A stretch of DNA of 46,069 nt, taken from Spartobacteria bacterium. Lineage in GTDB: Bacteria; Verrucomicrobiota; Verrucomicrobiia; Chthoniobacterales; Terrimicrobiaceae. The position numbers were made by a program, and so were the translations under genes. Location: the NCBI GenBank assembly GCA_947499885.1, contig CANMQB010000002.1:1-46069 (forward strand). The letters are read 5' to 3'. This document shows, piece after piece, positions 31,500 through 39,575 of this stretch. The notes beneath the pieces were generated by a model. It searched no databases. It had not been told where the DNA came from and saw nothing but the letters and a program-made list of their open reading frames with translations. The first letter of the stretch is position 1, and each line of letters begins with the position of its first letter.

Positions 31500-32441
31500 A
31501 TGAAAATTTTGGTGACCGGTGGGGCCGGGTTTATTGGCTCGCATGTGTGCCAGCAGCTCTTGCGAGAGGGTCATGCGGTGACAGTGATCGATGATTTCAA
31601 TGACTTCTATGATCCTGCCATCAAACGCTCCAACGTCGCCTCGCTGGGCGGCGAGATTACGGTCGCTGAGGGCGACATCCGGAACCGTGGGTTCGTGCAA
31701 AGCGCGATGGGCCACGAGTGTTTTGACACGGTCATCCACTTTGCTGCGCGTGCCGGAGTACGCCCTTCGTTGAGAGATCCCCAGCTTTATATTGATACAA
31801 ATATCACGGGCACGCACAACCTACTGGAGGCGGCGAGGGAGCTGGGGGTGGAAAGGTTTGTGTTCGCATCCAGCTCCTCGGTTTACGGGCTCGCCAAAAA
31901 GGTTCCCTTCACGGAGGACTTGGCTCTCCCCCAGACTCTGAGCCCATACGCGGCGACGAAGCTCGCGGGGGAGCAACTTTGCGGAAATTATGCTCATCTC
32001 TACAAAATGCGCGTTGTGTGCCTTCGGTTTTTCACGGTTTACGGGCCAGGTCAGCGTCCCGATCTGGCGATTTATAAATTCACCGATGCAATCCACAGGG
32101 GAAAACCCATCCAGCAATTCGGGGATGGATCTACCCGCCGCGACTACACCTACATCGACGACATTGTGCAGGGCGTGATGGGGGCATTGCGCTACGAGGG
32201 GTCTCTTTTTGACATTTTTAATCTTGGAGAAAACCAGACGACCACCCTTTCTGAACTCATTACCGAAATCGAGAGGGCTCTTGGCAAGAAGGCCCAGATC
32301 GAACGCATGCCGGAGCAACAAGGAGATATGCCACTCACTGCGGCGGACATCACAAAAGCTCGAGAGTTTCTGGGCTATAATCCCCAGACACAAATCCGCG
32401 ATGGCATTCCAAAATTTGTGGACTGGTATTTTAAAAAATGA
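31500..32441 (+). CDS. NAD-dependent sugar-nucleotide epimerase (UDP-glucuronate 4-epimerase-like)
   Basis: A 313-residue extended short-chain dehydrogenase/reductase. The N-terminal VTGGAGFIGSHVCQQLL binds NAD, and the catalytic pair is in the SPYAATK motif (Tyr-x3-Lys) with SSSSVYG upstream. IDDFNDFYDPAIKRSN and RFFTVYGPGQRPDLAIYKFT closely resemble UDP-glucuronate/UDP-galacturonate 4-epimerases of capsule or LPS pathways, rather than GalE. The substrate is inferred. Its stop overlaps the start of the M20 peptidase gene (ATGA), an odd pairing with no obvious metabolic link. Confidence 0.93.
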   Translation: MKILVTGGAGFIGSHVCQQLLREGHAVTVIDDFNDFYDPAIKRSNVASLGGEITVAEGDIRNRGFVQSAMGHECFDTVIHFAARAGVRPSLRDPQLYIDTNITGTHNLLEAARELGVERFVFASSSSVYGLAKKVPFTEDLALPQTLSPYAATKLAGEQLCGNYAHLYKMRVVCLRFFTVYGPGQRPDLAIYKFTDAIHRGKPIQQFGDGSTRRDYTYIDDIVQGVMGALRYEGSLFDIFNLGENQTTTLSELITEIERALGKKAQIERMPEQQGDMPLTAADITKAREFLGYNPQTQIRDGIPKFVDWYFKK

Positions 32442-33541
32442 AAGACGCTGTCGAAATCGCCTCGGCTCTCATCCGCATTCCTAGCGTGAATCCAGACGGT
32501 GGAGACCCTGGCACTGACCAGACTGGTGAGGCCGCCTGTGCTTCATGGGTGGCGGACTTTTTGAGAGGCTCTGGGGCTGAGGTTTCCCTCCGCGAGGTTC
32601 TGCCAGGCCGACCCAATGTCGTCGGGTATTTCCCCAACCGCCGCGCCAACGGACGCCGGATTCTTTTCGCGCCGCATTTGGATACTGTGAGTGTCGCCGG
32701 CATGACGATAGATCCATTCTGTGGTGATGTGCGGGATGGAAATCTCCTTGGACGAGGAGCCTCAGACACAAAGGGCACCGCCGCCGCGATGCTCTGGGCT
32801 TTGCGCGAGGCGAGGGAGACTCTCGCCGAATCCTCTTTCGAAATCTGGTTTGCCGGGCTCGTGGGCGAAGAAGCCGGCCAGTTCGGCGCGAAGGCTCTCG
32901 CGTCGGAAGAAAAATTTGATTTCGTAATGGCTGGTGAGCCGACCTCTCTGAATGTGGTTCATACTCACAAGGGTTGCTCTTGGCTGCAAATGCGCACCCA
33001 TGGCCGAGCTGTCCATGCCTCCCAGCCCGAGGCGGGAGAAAATGCCATCTACCACATGATGCAAGCAATCGATCTCCTGTGCACAGAGGCGATTCCGAAG
33101 CTGGCAGAAAGTTCCCACCCGCTCCTTGGGACCTCGACGCTCAGCGTGGGAACGATCCGCGGCGGGTCGAAGGTGAATATCGTTCCTGATTTTTGCGAGG
33201 CAGCGGTGGACATCCGCACCATCCCGGGAGTGGACCCTGATTTTATCATCAATCTTTTGAGGCAGCATGATCCTCAGATCGAAATCGACCTTCAACGATC
33301 GGAGCCGCTTTACACTGACCCCTCGCATCCGTTGATCGAGCGCCTCCAGTCTTTTGGGGCCGCCTTGGTTGGAGCGCCGTGGTTTTGTGATGCGGCTGTT
33401 TTTGCCTCGCAGGGGTGCCCTGCGGTGGCTATCGGTCCCGGTTCGATCGCTCAGGCGCACACCGCAGATGAATTCATCCGAGTGGCCGATCTGGAATTGG
33501 GCGCCGATTTTTTCCTGCGTTTCCTACGATCGCTGACATAA
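32438..33541 (+). CDS. M20-family metallopeptidase (ArgE/DapE-like)
   Basis: A 367-residue di-zinc deacylase or dipeptidase. Metal ligands by motif are His in FAPHLDTVSV, the bridging Asp in GRGASDTKGTAAAM, Glu in GLVGEEAGQFG (general base and ligand), the Glu in MAGEPTSLN and the last His in GSIAQAHTADEF. The dimerisation domain lies between about 175 and 285 (HTKGCSWLQ-like HTHKGCSWLQMRTHGRAVHA). The family includes acetylornithine deacetylase and succinyl-diaminopimelate desuccinylase; which applies cannot be told. It is coupled to the epimerase and ends about 90 bases before the PBP gene. Confidence 0.92.
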   Translation: MKDAVEIASALIRIPSVNPDGGDPGTDQTGEAACASWVADFLRGSGAEVSLREVLPGRPNVVGYFPNRRANGRRILFAPHLDTVSVAGMTIDPFCGDVRDGNLLGRGASDTKGTAAAMLWALREARETLAESSFEIWFAGLVGEEAGQFGAKALASEEKFDFVMAGEPTSLNVVHTHKGCSWLQMRTHGRAVHASQPEAGENAIYHMMQAIDLLCTEAIPKLAESSHPLLGTSTLSVGTIRGGSKVNIVPDFCEAAVDIRTIPGVDPDFIINLLRQHDPQIEIDLQRSEPLYTDPSHPLIERLQSFGAALVGAPWFCDAAVFASQGCPAVAIGPGSIAQAHTADEFIRVADLELGADFFLRFLRSLT

Positions 33542-33634
33542 GATGCTGCATCAGCGTTCTTGATCTCCGCTCAGCGACATGGAAGATTCCCCGTCATAAG
33601 CAAAGAATATTACAGTTGGGAAAAACAGGCAGCG

Positions 33635-36130
33635 GTGGATCAAAGACCACTCTACGCCCGTAAAATCGTCTGGGTGCCGCTTGCAATTTTTGCCGGAGGT
33701 GTTTTGACGGCGTGGATCACTTTTGGCGTACTCACACAAAAATACGAGGCGCGGGCCGAAGAATTCGACCTCAAACAGGTGAGTCAGATGGAGTCGGCTT
33801 CCGTCCTCTTCGACCGCAAGGGCCGCGAATTCGGAAAGCTCTTCATTCAAAACCGGCAACCTGTCCCCTACGACCGCTTGCCGCCTTCGCTTGTGAAGGC
33901 CGTGATTGCCGCCGAGGACAACCGCTTCTATGACCACGATGGCGTTGACTACATGGGTATCTTCCGCGCTGCTCTTACGAACTACCGCAAGGGCCGGATT
34001 GCTCAAGGTGCTAGTACGGTCACCCAACAACTCGCCCGCAATTCCTTCGAGCTGCGCGAGCGCACCTACGAGCGCAAGTTGGTGGAACTTTATCTCTCGT
34101 GGCGCATCGAAAAAAACTTCAGCAAAAAAGAAATCATGGGGCACTATTTGAACCGCGTCTATTTCGGTAGCGGTTTCTACGGTGCAGAGGCCGCCTCCCA
34201 AGGGTACTTCGGTAAAAATGCGATCGATATGTCCCTCGGTCAGTGCGCCACACTCGCCGGTCTCCTCAAGAGCCCTCAAGCGCTCTCTCCCTTTAACAAT
34301 CCCAAAGACTCCACCGAATCCCGCAACTTTGTTCTCGGCCGCATGCGCGAATTGGGATTCATCACCCGCAAACAATACGACGAGGAATGTGCCTCGCCGC
34401 TTGGAACAGTGCAGCGCACAAATCCCTTTAAAGTCAGCTATGCCATTGAGCTGATCCGCCAGCAGGTCATCAAGGCGCTGGGCTTCGAGCGCGCTATGAA
34501 CGGCGGGTACCGTATCGACACGACATTGGATGCCGACCTTCAAAAAGCTGCAGACCGAGCCACGCGCGAGGTTTTGTTAAAAGTCGAGCAACAACCGGGC
34601 TACAACCACCCGACCTTCGAGCAATATCGCGCGGCTACCAAGAAAATCGAAGACGCGATCAATCGTGGCAACATGTCCGTCAAAATGCCTGAGCCGAAAT
34701 ACCTCCAAGGGGCGGCTCTCGTTGTGGAAAACACAGCAGGCGGAATTCTCGCCCTCACTGGGGGACGCGATTTCCGACATAGCGAATACAACCGCGCCCT
34801 CCAAGGAACTCGTCCTGTTGGCACAGCATTCACTCCACTTGTTTTTGCATCGGCCTACGACTCTGGAATTTTTCCCGGTGAGATTGTTCAGGATGCATGC
34901 ATAGACAATCGCTACGTGATGGTCGGTGGCGAGGCGGGTCTCCTCGGCGAGTGGGGCGTCGAGATTGAAGAAAACGAATATGAGGGTCCCATGACGACTC
35001 GCGATGCGCTTGTCAAAGGCAAGAACGCAGCGGCCGTACGGCTTGGAATGCAGGTCGGCTTAGATGCTGTCAAAAAAACCGCCGCAGCCGCCGGCGTGAC
35101 TTCTCCACTCCGAGATTACTCGAACACCTTTCTTGGAAGCAGCGAACTCAGCCTCGATGAGCTTGTACTCGCCTACACCATTTTTCCCAATGTTGGCCAG
35201 CGACCAGCGGATCTCTACATCATCCAGACGATCCGCGAATCTAATGGGGAGACGATTTTTAAAGCTCCCCGCAAACGCTATCGCGCCATTTCACCAGCGG
35301 CTGCCTATGAAACACATTCGGTGTTAAGCGACTTCATGCAGCGTGGCGTTGGCTCCCTCGGCCAAAAAAAATTCGGCCTCGGTCCATTCCCGGTCGCGGG
35401 AAAGTCAGGCACGGCCTATGGATTCACCGATACATATTTTATTGGCTATACTAACGCTGTCACCTGCGGGGTGTGGGTTGGCTTTGACAAGCCTACCAAA
35501 ATCTACCGGGGCGCCTTTGGTAAGGATCTTGCCCTCCCCATCTGGAGCCAAATCATGAACGCATCTGTTCAAAGCTATCCGCCCCGCGAAGTCGAGCGTC
35601 CATCGGGTCTTCAAGAGGTCGAAATCTGCCGTTCCTCCGGGCTCCTCGCCACGCCACGTTGCTCGGCCAAGCCCGCCGATCCCGCTACGGGCGGACGCGC
35701 AGGCGATGGCAACACTTATAAGGAATTGGCCACTGAAAAACAGCTGCCGACGATTCCCTGCGATATACATGGCGGGGGAGTACGCACCTACGCGAAGGAA
35801 TTCGACGACGTTGACTGGCCGCGCGCGGCTACCGCGATCGATCTTACCAAAATCCGACCCGTCGCCGTAACCTCGCCGCCGCTTGTCGGGTTCAACGACA
35901 TTTACCGATCCGTCCGTCCTGGCGCCGAATCCGAAAACGATAATGACATCCCTGTTGCCAAGGCTGTGCCCGTGAACATGCTCCCCGCCTCCGCCGCTGC
36001 CAGTGCCCCTCCTGCTGCGATATCGGGAGAAGTGGAAATCCGCAGAGCCGAGCCCGTCAAATCTCAGACCGCTCCCATAGAACAACCCGCCATCGAGGCT
36101 CCGCCGCCTGCGGCGATTGATTTCTTTTAA
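33635..36130 (+). CDS. Class A penicillin-binding protein with degenerate transpeptidase
   Basis: An 831-residue bifunctional-type PBP. One N-terminal helix (about 12-32) is followed by the glycosyltransferase domain with intact motifs: AAEDNRFYDHDGVD, GASTVTQQLARN, RKLVELYLSWRIEKNFSKKE, LNRVYFGSGFYGAEAASQGY. It should polymerise lipid II. In the transpeptidase domain the nucleophile motif SxxK is replaced by T-A-F-T (34823-34834, after GTRPVG) and SxN by G-K-N (35018-35026). Only KSGTA (35402) remains. The tail is Pro/Ala-rich. Start: GTG 33635 has AGG upstream; a TTG at 33560 would add 25 residues. Probably a monofunctional polymerase with a pseudo-transpeptidase. Confidence 0.92.
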   Translation: MDQRPLYARKIVWVPLAIFAGGVLTAWITFGVLTQKYEARAEEFDLKQVSQMESASVLFDRKGREFGKLFIQNRQPVPYDRLPPSLVKAVIAAEDNRFYDHDGVDYMGIFRAALTNYRKGRIAQGASTVTQQLARNSFELRERTYERKLVELYLSWRIEKNFSKKEIMGHYLNRVYFGSGFYGAEAASQGYFGKNAIDMSLGQCATLAGLLKSPQALSPFNNPKDSTESRNFVLGRMRELGFITRKQYDEECASPLGTVQRTNPFKVSYAIELIRQQVIKALGFERAMNGGYRIDTTLDADLQKAADRATREVLLKVEQQPGYNHPTFEQYRAATKKIEDAINRGNMSVKMPEPKYLQGAALVVENTAGGILALTGGRDFRHSEYNRALQGTRPVGTAFTPLVFASAYDSGIFPGEIVQDACIDNRYVMVGGEAGLLGEWGVEIEENEYEGPMTTRDALVKGKNAAAVRLGMQVGLDAVKKTAAAAGVTSPLRDYSNTFLGSSELSLDELVLAYTIFPNVGQRPADLYIIQTIRESNGETIFKAPRKRYRAISPAAAYETHSVLSDFMQRGVGSLGQKKFGLGPFPVAGKSGTAYGFTDTYFIGYTNAVTCGVWVGFDKPTKIYRGAFGKDLALPIWSQIMNASVQSYPPREVERPSGLQEVEICRSSGLLATPRCSAKPADPATGGRAGDGNTYKELATEKQLPTIPCDIHGGGVRTYAKEFDDVDWPRAATAIDLTKIRPVAVTSPPLVGFNDIYRSVRPGAESENDNDIPVAKAVPVNMLPASAAASAPPAAISGEVEIRRAEPVKSQTAPIEQPAIEAPPPAAIDFF

Positions 36131-36132
36131 AA

Positions 36133-37209
36133 GTGCCAGCGATGGTTGAACTCCGACACGTGACGAAGCGCTTTGGAACTCACGAAGCCTTGTTGGATGC
36201 GAGTTTTGAAATCAAGGTCGGCGAGTTCATGACATTCCTCGGCCCCTCGGGTTGTGGCAAGACGACCTGCCTGCGACTCATCAGCGGATTCGACACGCCG
36301 ACTTCCGGACAAATCTTCATCGACGGCAAGGACGTGACGATGGATCCACCCTACCGACGTGACGTGAATCAGGTTTTCCAAAATTACGCCCTCTTCCCCC
36401 ACCTGAGCATTTACGAGAATATCGCCTTCGGGCTGCGAATGAAACGTGTGGCTCCCGCAGACATCACTCGTCGGGTCGAACGCGTTGTACAAATGACCTC
36501 GCTCACCGATTATGTGGACCGCAAGCCAGCCCAGATGTCCGGTGGCCAGCGCCAACGCGTCGCCTTGGCCCGAGCGATCGTCTGTGAACCGAAGGTCCTC
36601 CTCCTCGACGAACCTCTCAGCGCACTCGATGCCAAGCTCCGCACCCAAATGCGGTTGGAACTCAAGCAGCTCCAAAAAAAACTTGGAATCACCTTCATTT
36701 ATGTTACCCACGACCAAGAGGAGGCTCTCACCATGAGCGACCGCGTGGCAGTCATCAACGCAGGCCGGATCGAGCAAATCGGCACCGTGAACGAAATTTA
36801 CTATAAACCCGCCACCCGCTTTGTGGCCTCGTTCATCGGCGATACAAACATTGTTGAAGCGGAAATCCTGCAGTCCGATTCGGGAAAACTCCTCTGCCGA
36901 GTCGAGGGCGGATTAGAACTAAAAATCAACCAACCCGACATTAAGCCAAGTTCTAGGATTCTTCTCTCTCTGCGTCCCGAAAAAATCCGCCTCCACCGCA
37001 CCGATTCCGGTGGCCTAAACTGCTTCCCTTGTCGAATCGCGATGGAAACCTTCAAAGGTGCCATGGACGAATTCACCCTCGTCACCACTAGCGGACTCGA
37101 ACTCGGAGCGATCCTCGCCAATGACGGTACCCCCGGTGGAGATTTCCATGAAGGCGATCAGGTCTTCGCCAGTATTCAACCAGAAGATATCCACATCGTC
37201 GCAGAGTGA
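36133..37209 (+). CDS. PotA-like ABC transporter ATP-binding protein
   Basis: A 358-residue importer ATPase: Walker A GPSGCGKTTCL, Q-loop VFQNYALFPHLSIYEN, signature MSGGQRQRVALARAI, Walker B VLLLDEPLSALDAKLR, switch His in YVTHDQEEAL, then a C-terminal TOBE domain (about 235-355). RRDVNQVFQNYALFPH and the TOBE domain place it with the spermidine/putrescine (PotA) or Fe3+/sulfate-type ATPases. No permease or binding-protein gene adjoins it, so the substrate is unknown and it may serve permeases elsewhere. GTG 36133 or ATG 36142 can start it; the gap to the PBP stop is two bases. Confidence 0.93.
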   Translation: MPAMVELRHVTKRFGTHEALLDASFEIKVGEFMTFLGPSGCGKTTCLRLISGFDTPTSGQIFIDGKDVTMDPPYRRDVNQVFQNYALFPHLSIYENIAFGLRMKRVAPADITRRVERVVQMTSLTDYVDRKPAQMSGGQRQRVALARAIVCEPKVLLLDEPLSALDAKLRTQMRLELKQLQKKLGITFIYVTHDQEEALTMSDRVAVINAGRIEQIGTVNEIYYKPATRFVASFIGDTNIVEAEILQSDSGKLLCRVEGGLELKINQPDIKPSSRILLSLRPEKIRLHRTDSGGLNCFPCRIAMETFKGAMDEFTLVTTSGLELGAILANDGTPGGDFHEGDQVFASIQPEDIHIVAE

Positions 37210-37320
37210 CCTTTTTTACGCACAGCCGCCGATAGATCAAATCGCGACACCTCCCTGCGCGTTTCTGTTCAAAAAAATATTTTAAAAAAGTTTTGACCCA
37301 ACTTTTCAATGAGATACAGC

Positions 37321-37338
37321 TTGGCACAGATAGTGCTT
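37321..37338 (+). promoter_or_regulatory. Sigma-54-like promoter of the outer-membrane protein gene
   Basis: TTGGCACAGATAGTGCTT matches the -24/-12 consensus: GG (37323-37324) and GC (37335-37336) are separated by exactly ten bases. The site lies about 97 bases before the ATG at 37434, giving an untranslated leader of roughly 85 bases with short inverted repeats (CTGC/GCAG near 37355). No activator site was identified. A sigma-70-like TTGACC lies just upstream (near 37293), so sigma-54 use is a prediction. Confidence 0.5.
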
Positions 37339-37433
37339 GAGTGGATTTAACCTCTGCATCAAGCAGGTTATCTCGGGATCATCCGCAAGGTGGCTCCCGC
37401 GAGAAGAAACAAACAACAAACAACCAAACAAAA

Positions 37434-38294
37434 ATGAAATTAAACAAATCGATTGTTGCTCTTACGAGCCTTGTGGCCTTTGCTGCCACTCCGCTCTTCG
37501 CTGGAACCGGTAAAACCTTCAAAGAGACCGTGGTGGTCGAAGAGGAAGAAACCCCTTGGTACAACGCTGCTCTCAGCACTGGTTGGGACAGCCTCTACAT
37601 GTTCCGTGGATACAACACCATCCGTCCAGACGGGAATGCCTATGGGTCTGGTATCTATTGGACAGATGTCAGCTTCACTTGGAACATCACAGATAATGAC
37701 TTCCTGACAGTCGGGAGCTGGGTTGGTTTTGGCACGCAAAACACCTCTTATAAAGAGTTTGACGCGCGCGCTACCTACACCCACACATTCGGCGACCTCG
37801 CAGCGAGCCTTGGATATACTTTCTATGATGTTTGGGGTTCAGGAAACACTGTATATGCAAATGAGCTCAATGCTGCACTCGCATACACAATTGACCTTGG
37901 TGGATTCACCATCACTCCGTCAGCGACCTACTTCTTCAATTTGGGTCCTGATTTGGAAGACAGTGCTTCTAACACAGGTCTTGTGGCCACAGCTTCAAGC
38001 TTCTTGGTCTTCCGACTTGATGCCAATATCCCGCTTTACAAAGACGTGATTTCTCTGGCTCCATATAGTGCCTTCGGCTTGAACTTTGGTTACAACACCC
38101 GCCCAAGCGGAGATTCCTTGGCCCAGTTCGATGGAGCTAACAACTTGGAATTCGGTCTTGCGTTACCGATCAAGATCAATGACGTAATCACAGTGTCTGG
38201 TTACGGTGCTTACAGCTTGGCTTTCTATGACCTCGGAGGTCAAACTGACGAAAACACCTTCTGGGGTGGTGCAAAAGTCACCTTCGCATTTTAA
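37434..38294 (+). CDS. Outer-membrane beta-barrel protein
   Basis: A 286-residue exported protein: signal peptide (1-23, MKLNKSIVALTSLVAFAATP, cut after LFA), a short acidic linker (VVVEEEETPWYN), then alternating amphipathic strands with many aromatic residues. These include NAALSTGWDSLYMFRGYNTI, TYTHTFGDLAASLGYTFYD and LAYTIDLGGFTITPSATYFF. The C-terminus ends in VTFAF, with the terminal Phe typical of barrel proteins recognised by BamA. Ser/Thr/Gly/Tyr-rich composition and optimised codons suggest an abundant surface protein or porin. No specific family is certain. It has its own promoter and a strong terminator. Confidence 0.82.
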   Translation: MKLNKSIVALTSLVAFAATPLFAGTGKTFKETVVVEEEETPWYNAALSTGWDSLYMFRGYNTIRPDGNAYGSGIYWTDVSFTWNITDNDFLTVGSWVGFGTQNTSYKEFDARATYTHTFGDLAASLGYTFYDVWGSGNTVYANELNAALAYTIDLGGFTITPSATYFFNLGPDLEDSASNTGLVATASSFLVFRLDANIPLYKDVISLAPYSAFGLNFGYNTRPSGDSLAQFDGANNLEFGLALPIKINDVITVSGYGAYSLAFYDLGGQTDENTFWGGAKVTFAF

Positions 38295-38316
38295 GATCGC
38301 TTAGCACAATCTCGAC

Positions 38317-38352
38317 AAAAACCCCTTCTGGTCATACCGGAAGGGGTTTTTT
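38317..38352 (+). terminator. Rho-independent terminator
   Basis: A 12-bp stem, AAAAACCCCTTC with GAAGGGGTTTTT, around an 11-base loop, followed by TTTTTT, 22 bases after the barrel-protein stop. The A-tract on the other side makes it bidirectional, so it can also end the minus-strand cytochrome transcript arriving from 38351. Confidence 0.92.
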
Positions 38353-38863
38353 ATTGCGCGCTCGGGAGCAATTTGGCATTGGCCGTTTCCGCGCGCACTT
38401 TGGCAACTTCCTCGGCGGAGATTTTTCGGCTCTGCGGACTCCATGTTGTGAGGAGGTAATTTAAAACCTCCGCGATCTGGTCATCGTTCAAATCAGCGCG
38501 CCATGAGGGCATGATGCCATTATAGATTTTCCCATCGCGCTCCAGAGGTCCGCGTTTGCCAAGCAGCATCAGACGAATCAATTCCTCCGAAGGCCCAGCG
38601 AGGCGCGGCGACTCCTGAAAAGGAGGGCAATTTCTTGGAATTCCCCCGCCATCCATTTGGTGGCATGCCGTGCAGCGAGTCAGGTAAATATCCCGACCGG
38701 TAAGCGGTGTCGTGTCAACGGTGGAATCCGGAGACGGTCCGCACGCTGAAAGACTTAGCGCACATAGTATTCCCGCGTTAATCCGGGTCGAGCACCTCCC
38801 TCCAAACACGAAATATTTAGTCACAGAGAAAACAAAGAGAGAATGTGTCATGAAAATTTTCAT
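38351..38863 (-). CDS. Monohaem c-type cytochrome, probable lipoprotein
   Basis: A 170-residue exported cytochrome c. Haem is bound by C64-x2-C67-H68 (TRCTACHQMDGGG), and the distal ligand is likely Met118 (NGIMPSW). NDDQIAEVLNYLLTTW is the C-terminal helix of this class. ILCALSLSACG ends in a lipobox (LSAC, Cys41), so the protein is probably lipid-anchored in the envelope. The start is uncertain: ATG 38863 has GGTGAT upstream, and ATG 38851 or GTG 38824 also fit. It follows the second Sco gene, so it probably donates electrons to an oxidase. Confidence 0.86.
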   Translation of the reverse strand: MKIFMTHSLFVFSVTKYFVFGGRCSTRINAGILCALSLSACGPSPDSTVDTTPLTGRDIYLTRCTACHQMDGGGIPRNCPPFQESPRLAGPSEELIRLMLLGKRGPLERDGKIYNGIMPSWRADLNDDQIAEVLNYLLTTWSPQSRKISAEEVAKVRAETANAKLLPSAQ

Positions 38864-38882
38864 AAAGATCACCAGATTATTT

Positions 38883-38912
38883 CCTCTGTGTCCTCTGTGT
38901 CCTCTGTGGTCA
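38883..38912 (-). repeat. CACAGAGGA dispersed repeat, copy b
   Basis: Three units, CCTCTGTGT, CCTCTGTGT, CCTCTGTGG, then TCA. Read on the minus strand it is TGACCACAGAGGACACAGAG and so on. Its first three bases are the stop codon of the second Sco gene. It lies between sco and the cytochrome gene within one operon. It shares TTGACCACAGAGGACAC with copy c at 40725. Confidence 0.82.
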
Positions 38913-39575
38913 ATCTTTCTCCGGCGGCAAACCCAACACGCGGCGTATATCCCCCGCCAACGCCTCTGTATTCGCCAGTTGGTCCATTTTATAAACCAAG
39001 CGCAAATTCCCCTTGGGATCAATGAGGTAGGTGCTTGTCGAATGGTCGATGAGGTAGTCTTCCTTGCCCTGAGGTCCCTTGGAATCCTTGCGGTAAAAGG
39101 CGCCATAGGCCCTCGCTGTATTGCCTATCAGTTCTGGAGAGCCAGTGAGACCAGTGAATTTCTCGTCGAACATCGGCAGGTATTTTTTGAGGTCGGAAAT
39201 ATCATCCCGCTCGTCCACACTTACAAACACGACACGCACGCGATCCCTTGTGCCTTCGGGCAAGGTGCGCCGTGCCGCGGCAAGGTTTGCCAGCGAGGTC
39301 GGGCAGATATTAGGGCAGCAGGTGAAGCCAAAATTCAGCAGCACCACATGGCCGCGCTGGTCCGCGAGACGAAATGGATTCCCACTCTGGTCGGTGAGTT
39401 CGAACGGATAGGCGGCCCTTGATGGCTCGAGACTTTTTCCAAACCAATCGGCATCATTCGAGTTCGAGGATTCCATTCCTGCAATCACCAGAATCGCGCA
39501 CCCGACTAGGACCGCTAGCGCCAGCGTAAGTCGCATCCCTGAGCGGCGGGGGGGGTGAGCAGGAAGCTCAGACAT
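38910..39575 (-). CDS. sco: Sco1/SenC copper chaperone (second copy)
   Basis: A 221-residue thioredoxin-like protein with one N-terminal helix (about 16-33, LTLALAVLVGCAILVIAG). Copper ligands are Cys87/Cys91 (TCCPNICPTSL, CPNICP) and His178 (LIDHSTSTYLID). It differs clearly from the 27689 copy, whose motif is CKGPCP. It overlaps rpe by eight bases upstream and is followed by the cytochrome c gene. It may serve a different oxidase subunit II or act as a thiol-disulfide reductase. Confidence 0.94.
   Translation of the reverse strand: MSELPAHPPRRSGMRLTLALAVLVGCAILVIAGMESSNSNDADWFGKSLEPSRAAYPFELTDQSGNPFRLADQRGHVVLLNFGFTCCPNICPTSLANLAAARRTLPEGTRDRVRVVFVSVDERDDISDLKKYLPMFDEKFTGLTGSPELIGNTARAYGAFYRKDSKGPQGKEDYLIDHSTSTYLIDPKGNLRLVYKMDQLANTEALAGDIRRVLGLPPEKD

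Noticed and set aside
38712-39422. 236-codon + strand frame across the cytochrome and second Sco genes
   Set aside because: Antisense to two recognised genes and the repeat; no homology pattern of its own.
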